Shown: positions 32,397-43,496, counted from the first letter of the stretch. The stretch is DNA of 64,000 nucleotides from Geotrypetes seraphini (GCF_902459505.1 NC_047095.1:116809380-116873379); one strand, 5' to 3'. Notes: generated by a model from the letters alone, not told the origin. Numbers and translations: made by a program.

Positions 32397-33878
32397 AGTT
32401 TCCAAGTTTATTATATAATTTGATTAATTGCCTATCACAATTTCTAGGCGATGTACAGTTTCATAAATAATCACATATGGGGAACAAATCAGACAAACAA
32501 TAGTCATATCGAATTAAAAATAACAAATACAAATATTTCTATATATATTGCGAAGATCTGCAAAGGGACCTAACGACGCTAGAAAAATGGGCCAAAAAAT
32601 GGCAAATGAACTTTAATGTAGGGAAATGCAAGGTCATGCATGTAGGGAAAAAGAACCCAATGTTCAGCTACAAAATGGGAGGATCACTGCTAGGGGTAAG
32701 TAACCTTGAAAGAGACCTGGGAGTGATGGTGGACACGTCTTTGAAGGCGTCGGCACAGTGCGCCACAGCCTCAAGAAAAGCAAACAAAATGTTGGGTATC
32801 ATTAAGAAGGGTATCACGACCAGGACAAAGGAGGTCATCCTGCCACTGTATCGTGCAATGGTGCGACCGCATCTGGAGTACTGTGTCCAATATTGGTCGC
32901 CGTACCTCAAAAAGGACATGGCGGTACTTGAGGGAGTCCAGAGAAGAGTAACTAAACTGATAAGAGGTATGGAAAACCTCTCATATACTGACAGACTGAA
33001 AAAGCTGGGGCTGTTCTCCCTGGAAAAGCGGAGACTTAGAGGAGACATGATAGAAACCTTCAAGATCCTGAAGGGTATAGAAAAAGTAGACAGGGACAGA
33101 TTTTTCAGATTACGGGGAACCACAAGTACAAGGGGGCACTCGGAAAAATTAAAAGGAGACAGGTTTAAAACAAATGCCAGAAAGTTCTTTTTCACCCAGA
33201 GGGTGGTGGACACATGGAACGCGCTTACGGAGGCTGTGATAGGCCAGAGCACGTTACAAGGCTTCAAAGAAGGTTTGGATAGGTTCCTAGAGGATAAAGG
33301 AATTGAAGGGTACAGATAAGAATAGCGGTAGGTTATAGGGATAGTCTGGGACCATTGCTCAGGCAATGGGCCTGATGGGCCGCCGCGGGAGCGGACCGCT
33401 GGGCGAGATGGACCTCTGGTCTGCCTCAGCGGAGGCAACTTCTTATGTTCTTATGTTCTTATACATAGTTTAACTTATACATATAATATCAAAACAGAGG
33501 GAAAATTATTAATGGGTTGCAATCAATATTAATTTAATAACGTTTAAGGAAAAAACAATAGGAAGGGCAACAGATAAAATTTATAATAATATATAAAGTA
33601 GAAAGTAAAAAGAGACCGAATCTTTGAGATTTATTCACTAAAAGCATCTATAAAAAGGAAACTCTTAAGTTTGGACTTGAATTTATCTAAGTGCTTTTCC
33701 TCTCTAATAAATAGTGGGAGGTCATTCCAAGATTGGGGAGCTGTTATTGAGAAAATGGTGTGACGCCTCGTATTGATAACTTTCAGTGAGGGAATGGCCA
33801 ATAAGTGTTGATCTTGGGATCTTAACTGTCTTGAGGTAAGATGAGGAATTAAAACTCTAAAAATCACCGAGGCATGTT
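32397..33878 (-). mobile_element. L2-type LINE 3' end, minus strand, interrupted by CR1
   Basis: The 3' terminus is the reversed 'ccaagtttccaagtttatta' at the left. The coding end on the minus strand (about 33640-33860) reads IPSLKVINTRRHTIFSITAP, then SWNDLPLFIREEKHLDKFKS and KLKSFLF, the characteristic end of L2 ORF2. A plus-strand CR1 (32545-33470) sits in its 3' UTR. Confidence 0.8.
32545..33470 (+). mobile_element. CR1 LINE, 5'-truncated, plus strand, longest copy
   Basis: It begins with 'gcgaagatctgcaaaggga' and encodes an open 237-residue frame. The frame starts MNFNVGKCKVMHVGKKNP, then GVSNLERDLGVMVDTSLK and so on to RFLEDKGIEGYR. The 3' UTR carries 'gggccgccgcgggagcgga' and ends with 'ttcttatgttcttatgttc'. 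It is the least truncated CR1 in the window. Confidence 0.93.
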
Positions 33879-34232
33879 TGAAGAGCGGCGTCGGCTTTTG
33901 GCGGCAAAAAGCAGCGACTGATCCGGGGGGGTACCGTTACTTGTGTTTTGACTGTGGCTAATGAAAAAATAAGAGTTATCCAAATATATTTTAAAGTGGA
34001 CGGTAGTAAAATCTGGCTTCTTTTGAGTTTTGGGGGAGAGACAGGCATGTTTCTTGCGCGCTTGTTAAAAGCCAACATTTCTTCTTGAGCGCACGTATGA
34101 TACCCTTGTTTTGTGTGTTTCTGGCTGTGGGTCTTGATTAAATTTTACATTAAAAACAAATTACAAGATTTACCTGAATTATAGTCTTTTTTTTGGAAAG
34201 AAAGGCATGCTTTATTCACGATTGAAAAAAGT

Positions 34233-34821
34233 CATAGAAACATAGAAAAAAAAACATAGAAACATAGAAAAAGATGGCAGAAAAGGGCCATAGCCCATCA
34301 AGTCTGCCCACTCTAATGACTCACCCCCCCTGCCCACTCTAGTGTCCCTCCCCCCCTGGCTTTACCCTCCTAGAGATCCCACATGTACATCCCATTTACT
34401 TTTGAAATCTAGCACGCTGCTGGCCTCAATCACCTGTAGTGGAAGTTCATTCCAACGATCGATCGACCACCCTTTCGGTGAAGAAATACTTTCTGGAGTC
34501 TCCATGAAATTTCCCTCCCTTGATTTTCAGCGGATGCCCTCTTGTGGCCGAGGGTCCTTTAAGGAAGAAGATATCATCTTCCACCTCGATACGGCCCGTG
34601 ATATATTTATACGTCTCGATCATGTCTCCTCTCTCTCTTCGTTCCTCGAGTGAGTACAGCTGCAATCTATTCAGCCTTTCTTCCTACGGGAGATCCTTGA
34701 GCCCGGTGACCATTCCGGTTGGCCATCCGTTGAACCGACTCAATTCTCGGCACATCTTTTTGGTAATGTGGTCTCCAGAATTGTACACAATATTCCAGAT
34801 GAGGTCTCACCATGGATCTGT
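34233..34821 (-). mobile_element. CR1 LINE, 5'-truncated, minus strand
   Basis: It starts with reversed tail 'catagaaacatag' and 'aagtctgcccactc'. On the minus strand it encodes ERRERGDMIETYKYITGRIE and so on. Short flanks aaaaaagt and taaaagt look like its target duplication. The forward Harbinger copy at about 18020 ('cgacttttatcaatcg') shows the empty site. Confidence 0.85.
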
Positions 34822-35094
34822 AAAAGTCGACATTGCTTCTCCCCCTCCTCTCCCTTCCATTCGTCCAATTTGCTTTTTACTGCGTATTTATGTGCTCATC
34901 AGCGATAGGCACATGCAAATGTAGGAAATCTTCACTGCTGTCCTTCGATCTTATTTGCATGCGTAATTTTATAAGAACGTCTCGGGTTTTTAGATTCGGT
35001 ATCAATACGACTTCGGTAGCAGACCGTCGCTTTTTAACGCGGGTTTTTGAAAATCCTGCCCTTAACCTGTAATTAAACTCTTCTTTTTTCTTTC

Positions 35095-35214
35095 CTTTTC
35101 TATTGTTGAATGGAGCTCTTTTTCCAAACTTGTTCTGAAATATATATTGTAAACCGCTTGGATCCTATTTTGGCTAATATGCGGTATATAAAGTTTTTAA
35201 TAAATAGAAACATA
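35095..35214 (+). repeat. LINE 3' tail
   Basis: 'attgtaaaccgcttggatcc' and 'gcggtatataaagtttttaa' form the same tail hairpin type seen at 2690 and 37850. Confidence 0.5.
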
Positions 35215-35730
35215 AACAATTATCGCCAGATAAGATAAAAGCGTGTAGTTTAACAGAGTTTGAGAAAGGTTTGGACAAATTCCTAAAAGAAAAGCTTGTA
35301 AACCCTTATTAAGATGAATTTTTTTAAAAAATCCACTGCTTATTCCTGGGGTAAGCAACATGAAATATGTTCTACTCTCTTGGGATCTTGCCATGTACTT
35401 GTGGACCTGAATTGGCCTCTTCTCTCCTGACTTTTTTTTCTTTCCTTGAATATCTTCCCGCTACTTATCACAACACCATAGAATATTTTTACCTCTGATT
35501 ATATGTATCTAACGATTTTCTGTTGTGCTTGAATAATTGTTTTTACTCATTTATTGTTCCACGATTATGGTATTGATATTGATTGTTTGTTTCTCTCCTT
35601 TTTTTGTATTTTGATAAAATTTTCAATAGATTTTCAAGAGAAAAAAAAAAAAAAAAAAAGGAAAACTGGATACTGGGCTTGATGGACTCTTTGGTCTTCT
35701 CTCCCAGTATAATAATGCTTGAATACTTAC
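35215..35730 (+). repeat. Old CR1 3' end, split by another insertion
   Basis: 'gagtttgagaaaggtttgga' is the CR1 coding end. 'gacctgaattggcctctt' and 'tggatactgggcttgatgga' are consecutive parts of the 3' UTR, separated by the A-tailed block at 35420-35660. Confidence 0.65.
35420..35660 (+). repeat. A-tailed LINE 3' end inside the old CR1
   Basis: An AT-rich, non-coding block ends with 'attttcaatagattttcaag' and a run of about 20 A. Its position within a continuous CR1 3' UTR shows it inserted later. The tail suggests an L1-like element. Confidence 0.5.
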
Positions 35731-35764
35731 GAGTAGTACTGGAACAGCAGGGGTGCTAATTCAG

Positions 35765-35965
35765 GGCTACTACAGATCATTTTTATAGCGCTATGGGACC
35801 TACACAGCGCTGTAAATATTATATGCAGGCACTTTGTGAGCCTACTAAGAACAGAGAATCTGAGCTTTTTTGTTGTTGGTTTGGTACTTGGGGCTTAGAG
35901 AGTTAAGTGACTTGCCCAAGGTCACAAGGAGCAGCAGTGGGAATTTTACCCAGTTCACCAGGATC
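35765..35965. repeat. SINE and unclassified repeat remnants
   Basis: 'ttatagcgctatgggaccta' is part of a repeat also seen at 41390. 'agttaagtgacttgcccaag' with 'gtcacaaggagcagcagtgg' is the SINE core read on the minus strand. Confidence 0.5.
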
Positions 35966-36289
35966 CAAGCTGTGTGGGGTGATCTCAAGACAGGGATAGT
36001 AAGGGGAGGATAGGGAAGGGGGGTGCAGGGCAGGAGAGAGGTGGTCTGGCAGGGATGTGTGTCTGTGTCTCTGGGTGTGTTTCAGGGTGGGGGTAGGGAT
36101 CTCGGCCAACTGAGCCCTAAAGCACAAGTAGAGAAGTGAAAGCACTCGCAGCCACTCATAGTATCGAATCACACAAATATGTTTTTCGACTGAAATATCC
36201 TGATCCCTTAAGCCACCTTGCTTCTGCTAATCCAATAATAATAATGAAATAGTCTGTGAAATCACCACAGGTTGTGCTGTCATTTGAGG

Positions 36290-36760
36290 CTTAAATGATT
36301 AAGCCGAAAGGTTAGACAAACTGGGGCTCTTTACCCTGGAAAAGCGGAGACTGAGAGGAGACATGATACAGACGTATAAAATCATGAAAGGCATAGAGAG
36401 GGTGGAGAGGGACAGATTCTTCAGCCTGAGAAGGGACAGATTCAAAACGAATGCAAGGAAGTTTTTCTTCACTCAGAGGGTGGTGGACACCTGGAACACG
36501 CTTCCAAAGGAGGTAATAGGACAGAGTACAATACTGGGTTTCAAAAAGGGACTGGATGACTTCCTGGAAGCGAAGGGGATTACAGGGTATAGATAGAAGG
36601 TTACTCTACAGGACATAAGCGAAAAGCGTATGACAGTTTTAGGGTATGAGCACTATCAGGTCCTAGACCTGAGGGGCCGCCGCGTGAGCGGACTACCGGG
36701 CACGATGAATCTCCGGTCTGACCCGACAGAGGCAATTCTTATGTTCTTATGTTCAAAGAA
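36290..36760 (+). mobile_element. CR1 LINE, 5'-truncated, plus strand
   Basis: It encodes 'LFTLEKRRLRGDMIQTYKIM' and 'FFFTQRVVDTWNTLPKEVIG', ending ITGYR. The 3' UTR carries 'ggggccgccgcgtgagcgg' and the tail 'ttcttatgttcttatgttc'. A block of about 16 codons is missing in the middle relative to the copy at 32545. Confidence 0.9.
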
Positions 36761-36819
36761 CCGGCACCATTAGACAATAACCAACACTCCCTAAGAAGCA
36801 GAAAAAACCCCCCCTAGTA

Positions 36820-37195
36820 CAGGGGTCTCAAAGTCCCTCCTTGAAGGCCGCAATCCAGTCAGGTTTTCAGGATTTCCCCAATGAATATGCATGAGATCTA
36901 TGTGCATGCACTGCTTTCAATGCATATTCATTGGGGAAATCCTGAAAACCCGACTGGATTGCGGCCCTCAAGGAGGGACTTTGAGATCCCTGAATAACGC
37001 TGTCCCTCCTTTCCTCTAGGGCAGGGGTGTCAAAGTCTCTCCTCAAGGGCCACAATCCCAGTCGGGTTTTCAAGATTTCCCCAATGACTATGCATGAGAT
37101 CTACGTGCATGCACTGCTTTCAATGCATATTCATTGGGGAAATCCTGAAAACCCGACTGGATTGCGGCCCTCAAGGAGGGACTTTGAGATCCCTG
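36820..37195. mobile_element. Tandem pair of hAT-type MITEs (family F), one shared target duplication
   Basis: Unit 1 (36820-36992, 173 bp) and unit 2 (37022-37195) are palindromic and start CAGGGGT. They are separated by 29 bp. Perfect ccctagta occurs only at the outer edges (36812-36819 and 37196-37203). The right arms of the two units are practically identical over about 100 bp whereas the left arms differ at several sites. Confidence 0.8.
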
Positions 37196-37264
37196 CCCTA
37201 GTATATGGCCAGACTGTGCACAGTACAGTTGGGCTGCTGCTATCATTTTTCTTGCCCTGCCTGA

Positions 37265-37520
37265 ATGATTATTGAAAAGTGGCCTAGCGATTAGCACTGA
37301 CCTGGGTTCAAATCCCCCCTACAGCAGGGTTTACTAAGGAGTATCCCCTTGCCAGTCAAGTTTTCAGGATATCCAAAATAAATATGCATGCGGTGGAAGC
37401 AGTGTATGTGAACCAGTCTCATGCATATTCGTTGTGGATAAAACCTGAATGGCAATGGGGTACTCCAGGACTGTCCTCCTAGCAAACCGTGACTCTGGCC
37501 AAGTTACTTAACCCTCGTAT
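37265..37520 (+). repeat. SINE interrupted by a MITE
   Basis: The tRNA-like head (about 37276-37316, 'cctgggttcaaatccccc', B box included) is separated from its core 'gactctggccaagttactta' by a palindromic element at about 37317-37490. That element, with 'tcaggatatccaaaataaa', is a distant relative of family F. Confidence 0.6.
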
Positions 37521-37734
37521 ATTATATGTAAATTGACTTGACTGTAACCACAGAAAAGCAGTACAGTATATCAAATCCCTTCATAAGCTTACTGAGACAC
37601 CAATAGGAGTGTCTGAACAGCGGCTCACGACAGGAGCTCTTGCCATCGGTACCTGTGGCGGGATCGCGATTGATGTGGCTTCCATCCGCAGGTGACCCCC
37701 ACTGCCTGCCCAAAAGTAAACAAAAAATTTAGGT

Positions 37735-38020
37735 TGACTCAGAGAAAGTCCAAAACCCCAGAAAAACTGCCAGGTTTTAGAAAACCGTCCAGACACCTGG
37801 ATATCCCTCTAAAAAAGAGGACATGTTCGGGTAAATCAAGATGTATTTGACTTGTTTATAACCTCTCTATCTCCTTCTTGCCTGCTCCCGACTCGCTAAG
37901 TTATATCGATTGATTGACTTATTTGTAAATTTCGCTGTAGATGTACAGTCTCTTGTCATGTAAACCGCTCTGAACTATTCTGGTACTGCGGTATACAAAA
38001 ATAAAGTTATTATTATTATT
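37735..38020. repeat. Family C element arm and LINE tail
   Basis: 37735-37835 holds the family C end ('cctctaaaaaagaggacatg'). 37850-38020 is a LINE 3' tail with 'gtaaaccgctctgaactatt' and (ATT)n. Confidence 0.55.
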
Positions 38021-38164
38021 TGTAACCCTAAGACTGGCACAGCTATGGCTTACACAACACAAATCCTAATTATGAAAAGGCAGCAGCATTAATGTTACAT
38101 TATGCCATGCAATGCCAATATACCTATTACCGGGAAAACAAAACAACTGGACAAAGCAATGTAC

Positions 38165-39064
38165 TAGAGAATGATGCGGGGACAAATTTTTTCACCTTCC
38201 CCATTCCTGCAAGCTCCGTCCTCATCTGCACAAGCCTCTTAAGTAGCAACATTCTAGAGCTCAGAATGTGATGTCATCATGCCTCATTCCACCAATGCCT
38301 AAGCTCCGTCCTCATCTGCACAAGCCTCTTAAGTAGCAACATTCTAGAGCTCAGAATGTGATGTCATAATGCCTCATTCCACCAATGCCTAAGCTGCGTC
38401 CTCATCTGCACAAGCCTCTTAAGTAGCAACATTGTAGCGCTCAATTATGATGTCATAATGCCTCATTCCACCAATGCCTAAGCTCCGTCCTCACCTGCAG
38501 AAATCTCAAACCCTTTAAAATCATAAGTAGCAACATTCTAGAGCTCAGATTGTGATGTCATCATGCCTCATTCCACCAATGCCTAAGCTCCGTCCTCACC
38601 TGCAGAAATCTCAAACCCTTTAAAATCATAAGTAGCAACATTCTAGAGCTCAGATTGTGATGTCATCATGCCTCATTCCACCAATGCCTAAGCTGCGTCC
38701 TCATCTGCACAAGCCTCTTAAGTAGCAACATTGTAGCGCTCAATTGTGATGTCATCATGCCTCATTCCACCAATGCCTAAGCTCCGTCCTCACCTGCAGA
38801 AATCTCAAACCCTTTAAAATCATAAGTAGCAACATTCTAGAGCTCAGATTGTGATGTCATCATGCCTCATTCCACCAATGCCTAAGCTCCGTCCTCATCT
38901 GCACAAGCCTCAAACACTTTAATATCATAAGTGTTCGAGGCTTGTGCAGTTAAGGCAGAGCTTTCAGGAATGGGGCAGCGACAGCGACAAAACTCGTGAG
39001 GACGGCATGGGGAAATTGAGTTCCTGCGGGGACGGAGACAAATTTGGCCCCGTATCATTCTCTG
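38165..39064. mobile_element. hAT-type element, family B copy 2, with an internal tandem array
   Basis: The ends TAGAGAATGATGCGGGG and ...ATCATTCTCTG are flanked by caatgtac (38157-38164) and caatatac (39065-39072). Inside, eight units start with 'aagct(c/g)cgtcctca' at 38211, 38301, 38391, 38480, 38584, 38690, 38779 and 38884. Spacings are either about 90 or about 105 bp, giving two monomer types in the order A A A B B A B plus an end unit. Confidence 0.85.
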
Positions 39065-39074
39065 CAATATACAT

Positions 39075-39560
39075 CTGAGGAATTTGGGAAAGTCCTTGTC
39101 TGACCTTCTCATACTTCTCTAGAGTTGGGAGTGGTCCCAGAGGAGTGGAGCAGGGCAGATGCTGTCCTTTCTCAAAAGGAGGAGGTTTGGAACTACGGAG
39201 CCAGTTAGTCTGACCTCTGTGATGAGCAAATGAATGGAAACGCTTCAAAAACAGAGGGTCGGGTTGTTTCTGGAATCCAATGGCATGCAGTAGCTGAGAG
39301 CAGAGAGTTAGATCTAGGAAGAGTTTAGATTGTAGAAAAGCCTTTGACGCTGTTTTATATAGACAACATAAATAAACTGAATGCCCTTGAGTGGAAGGTG
39401 GCCGAGGATGGTGGTAAATGAAGCTCACCCTAAAAAACGGATGTTACCATTGGTGTGCAACAAGGATCAGTTCTTGCTCTACTGCTTTTAAACGTTTTTG
39501 TAAGCAATATTGCTGTAGGGCTGTCTGATAAAGTTTGCCTCTTTGTTTTGACGTGTGATA
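39075..39560 (+). repeat. Old CR1/L3-like LINE, reverse-transcriptase region
   Basis: Scattered frames read 'LTSVMSK', 'KAFDAVLY' and 'GVQQGSVLALLLLNVF', the last being the reverse-transcriptase motif usually written GVPQGSVLGPLLF. The copy is ancient and full of frame breaks. Confidence 0.7.
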
Positions 39561-39634
39561 GTTACTCCAGGCGCAACTGTGCAGTGCAGAATTTTCCACC
39601 CGCTGTGCAGAATTCTGTGCAAACCTTCCGTTCT

Positions 39635-40575
39635 ATCCCTGTCCCCTCCTTCTCCCTCACGTGGGTCTGGCCCCCCTCCCCCGGTGAGATCAGACATACC
39701 TGCGGGCCTCCCAAGGAAGTGGCGGCAGCCAGCCGGCAGAGGCAGCGCTGTGAACGGGCAGCCTGCAGCCGACTCTGTCAAGGACTTCCCTCTGCTGCAT
39801 CACTTCTTGTAGATAGATGACACGCAGGGCCAGATTTTCCTATAGGCTAACTAGGCTTCAGCCTAGGGCCTCAAGATCAAGAGGGGCCTACATTCAAATT
39901 GTTAGCAAAATTAAAATTACACTATTCTAAAAACAGTGAACACTAAAACACTGAACCGAAAATAAGGAGAAATTCTACGCTTCGGGATCGGAACCGGCCG
40001 CAACGGGGCGCCGACTCGGCTTCTCCCTTTCTTTTTCTCGGCCTGGGAGGAGGATCGGGGAGGGAAAGACGTCAGTCCGGAAACAGCTGGGCAAAGCCCA
40101 GCCCCGCGGGGAGAGAGGCAAAACGTGGATCTATCAGGACAGGGTGGCCCAGACTGTCATCGGAGGGGGGGGTGAGGTGAGGAAGGACGCACTGGGGGCA
40201 CTATGGACATAGGAAGGGGCAATGTTGTGTGTTATGTTTGATTAGTTATTGTTACAAGTACTATGTATGGTGCTGAGAATAAATGTCCAAATAAGCGTTC
40301 TCGACTTTTTTTTATTTATTATCCGTGTCACATTTTTTATAAAGGTTAGTACCAATAACAACATGTTTCATTTAACATACTGATATATATCACTGTAATG
40401 AGAAGGCCCTGGTAAGGCTGTCTGCAAGCAGCCCATTCACGGTCGCCGCCACTGCTACTGCTGCTGCTTTGGGAGGCCCGGCAGGTATGTCTGATCTTGG
40501 GGGGGGGGGGGGCAGATAGAGAGAAGCCAGATCTGTGTAGAGGAGGGGAGGAGGAGACGGCAACAGGGATGTTAG
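39635..40575. repeat. Large inverted-repeat element
   Basis: The left arm (about 39683-39800, with 'gatcagacatacctgcgggc') is the reverse complement of the right arm (about 40385-40500). Similarity extends outward through the C-rich and G-rich flanks. The 580-bp centre includes 'cagggccagattttcctata' near 39827, which may be the end of a further element. No coding homology is visible. Confidence 0.6.
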
Positions 40576-41385
40576 ACCACAATTTTTATTTTTTTTGGGG
40601 GGGGGACATGGATGCTAGGCCCATGGTGATGGGGAAGAGGGGGTTTCATGGATCCTGGACTGCAAGTAGGGGGGAGATGGGGGGAGGTGTGCATGCCCTG
40701 AAATGGCCTATGCTTCTACTAAGTTCCAGCTGTCATACCTTTTCATCTAGCCACTCCCTGCTGCCATACCACTGAATATGAATCCAGACAATTCACGGAG
40801 CTACTGCCTCATGCAAGTACTGTATATCGTTTGCACATTGGGTTGTGTCAGCCTTGCCCAGAAGCTGAAGACAATATGGTTCTTATAAAAATAGATGGCT
40901 CAATATCAACCATCCACGATATAGTTAACCTCAGCCTGACATTCTCTCAGAACTTAATCACATTTCCTTTTTAATAATTCCTAAAAAAAAAAAATGGGGA
41001 AAAAACCTCAGTGTCCAAACAAGTGTCTCTAAAAAAACGAATACCCCCCACGGACAAACTTGTCTCAATTCAGTTCCATTCAATATTGAGATAAGAAGAC
41101 ACATCCTTATAAAAAAAAAAAAAAAAAACTCCACAAAATCTGTAATATTATCCAATGTACTTTCATGCATTCAAATAAATGCTTATATCTAAACAAACAA
41201 GTGCAAAGGGTGAAAGTCACTTATCTTATTTCCAGTCCAGTAATCCGTGGCTAACCAAACTTGAGAGCAGACTTGATTCCAAGATGGAGCATGTATCACT
41301 CTATTCCCGGTGCACAAGAAATCTTACAATGGAAGTCTTGCTATAGCGGTGGTTGGGAGCCTACAAAGTTCTTTTGCTGATTTTC
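40576..41385. other. Stretch without recognised gene in POU5F1 intron 1
   Basis: It contains a G-run at about 40599-40607 and A-runs near 40983-40994 and 41111-41129. No exon or clear element is visible. Confidence 0.45.
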
Positions 41386-41389
41386 AGAG

Positions 41390-41640
41390 TAATTCATTAT
41401 AAGATCCTCCTCCTCCTCCTACTGTTTATCATGTCTATAGCACTGTACATTTTGACATTTGATAGACAGTACCTGCTTGGAAAAGCTTACAATCTAACTT
41501 GGACAGACAGACATATAGGGTTGGGGATGCAGAACCCAATGCGAGAGCAGTTAGGAGCTGAAAGCGGTTTCGTAAAGGTGGGCTTTTAACTGGGCCTTGA
41601 ACAAAATGCCAAGGATGAAGTGTAGCTCTCCAAATGTTAT
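41390..41640 (+). repeat. Unclassified interspersed repeat
   Basis: The phrases 'tctatagcactgtacattt', 'aagcttacaatctaacttgg' and 'gtgggcttttaactgggcct' are familiar from tetrapod interspersed repeats. A SINE or LINE 3' end is likely. It contains no coding sequence. Confidence 0.45.
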
Positions 41641-41830
41641 ATGCAGGCTAGAGAGGATTATCAAGCTCGGGCATGCCCAGTGGGGCCCGGGCACTGCACG
41701 TGCTCAGAAAAAAAAAAAAAAAATCTCTCTGAGCTATTGGAGAGCTTATCCGCAAATTGGGAGCTGTTGGGACAACACCCATATGTGGCTGACTCATCCT
41801 GCTTGTCCTAGGAGAAATATCTCTCTCTTT

Positions 41831-42271
41831 GGTGTCAGGTCAAAAGCGCGCCGGGACAAAGGCGCGCGCAGACAATTGAGCGCAGCGCGGAGGTGCGCGC
41901 CGCAGAAAAGTACTGTGTTTATGGCTCCGACAGGGGGGAGGGCGTGGGGGGGAACCCCCCCACTTTACTTAATAGAGATCGCGCCGCATTGTGGGGGCGT
42001 TGTGGGGGGTGGGGGGATTGTAACCCCCCACATTTTACTGAAAACTTCACTTTTTCCCTGTTTTGGGGGAAAAAGTTAAGTTTACAGTAAAATGTGGAGG
42101 GTTACAACCCCCCACAACGCCAGCGCGATCTCTATTAAGTAAGCTGGGGGGCTCCCCAACAAAACCCCCCGTCGGAGCCCCTAAAATCTGTACTTTTCTT
42201 CGGTGCGCGCCTCCGTCTTGCGCTCAGTTGTCGGCGCGCGCCTTTGTCTTTCGCAGAGTTGTCTATGAACC
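41831..42271. mobile_element. Foldback element, family E copy 3
   Basis: It starts GGTGTCAGGTCAAAAGC and ends GTTGTCTATGAACC. It is flanked by perfect 8-bp duplications (ctctcttt at 41823-41830 and 42272-42279). The interior is a long imperfect palindrome with G- and C-runs. Relative to the copy at 18158 it lies in the opposite orientation: the GGTGTC end is on the left here and on the right there. Confidence 0.85.
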
Positions 42272-42604
42272 CTCTCTTTACTTGAAACCTTACAATTCTT
42301 ACATTTGTTCTGAGTATGTATAAGCTGTGATTTTCACTGCTAAGTTAAACCCCAGTAAAGGAGGAAAAAGCCTCAGATCCCCGAAAGCTTAAGTGCAAAA
42401 CTGAAAAAGCATACTAGAGGGAAGATACTTCAAGGGCTAAAAAAAAAAAACCCTCCTGCTTGAGCAAATTCTGGTGTATAATCACATTCTCGTTCAAACC
42501 TTCATTATCTCAGTTCATTCTTTAAATGCTGTGAACGTTAATACTCCAATCACTTATTTTTGCTCAGCTGGATCATTCAATGCACTAAGTGCCGTGTGCT
42601 GTTC

Positions 42605-42785
42605 TTTCTGTATCCCCCCCCCCCCCTTTTCCGAAACCGCAATACCGTTTTTTAGCGCAGGCTGGCACGCTGAATACTCTGCGCTGCTCCCGACGCTCAT
42701 AGGAACAGGAGCAGCGCAGAGCTTTCAGCGTGCCAGCCTGCGCTAAAATCCGCTATCGTGGTTTTGTAAAAGGGGGATGGGGGAG
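42605..42785. mobile_element. Palindromic MITE, family G copy 1
   Basis: The arms ('tagcgcaggctggcacgctga' type sequence at about 42653-42690 and its complement at 42720-42760) meet in 'gctcataggaacaggagc'. The ends are C-run/'ttttccgaaaccgc' and 'gtggttttgtaaaaggggga'. A second copy is at 60670. Confidence 0.65.
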
Positions 42786-42991
42786 GGGGTTTATTTATGT
42801 TTACACTTGGTCTTTTTACTAGTTATGCTGTTAACAAAACTGTAAGTTTTCTATTGACTTATACCAGCTGTACTCCGCCTTGGGTGAATCTCTTCATAAA
42901 GACGGTAAATAAATCCCAATAAGTAAAAATTCTGAAACCGACAGTTGCTCACTGCTCAGTGTCTGCCTCTGGGATCCAGTTTCGCTTAGAA

Positions 42992-43392
42992 CAGTGGTTC
43001 TTAACCTTGTTGGAGGTACTGAACCCCACCAGTTTCATATGCGTGTTCACTGAACCCTTCTTTATTGGAAAAATAAAATATGATTTTTACAAATTCAAAA
43101 CATAGGTATACAGTGAGGGATAAAATAATATCAATTTTGAAAACAAAAAAGTTCTCCTATATTTTGAATAATAATAATTAAATTTACTGCAAATCAGTGT
43201 GACTTCTGCTGTTGATTGATAGATCAAGAAACCGAGTACACGATCAGTCTTGATCAAAATCACTGAATAACTGATGATTGAACGTGACCGTAGCACTATA
43301 TGAGTCGGAGGTGTGTTTTGACCTCCGCCGAACCCGCGAGACTGACTCACCGAACCCCTGGGGTTCGGTCGAACCCAGGTTAAGAACCACTG
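42992..43392. mobile_element. hAT-type element upstream of POU5F1 exon 2
   Basis: The ends CAGTGGTTCTTAACC and GGTTAAGAACCACTG are the widespread hAT (Charlie/MER5-like) termini. A perfect 8-bp duplication gcttagaa lies at 42984-42991 and 43393-43400. The AT-rich interior has no transposase. It ends about 100 bp before exon 2. Confidence 0.9.
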
Positions 43393-43496
43393 GCTTAGAA
43401 GCTCTGTACAGGCAATGCACAGAGCTCTGCGATTCCCTCTTCATCTCGACAATCTTGCGGTTTCTTTCCTGTAATATTTTTCTCCTCCGTTCACAG

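Larger units (their letters stand above)
32222..35061. mobile_element. PIF/Harbinger-like element, reverse copy, with nested LINEs
   Basis: It starts GGGCGAGATTCTCAAAA and ends ...TTTGAAAATCCTGCCC. The flanks are TTA on both sides (32219-32221 and 35062-35064). The original parts are about 32222-32396, 33879-34232 and 34822-35061. Together they match the forward copy at 17610-20368 in reverse order. An L2 (with a CR1 inside it) and another CR1 occupy the rest. Octamer motifs are at 34913-34920 and 34953-34960. Confidence 0.6.
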
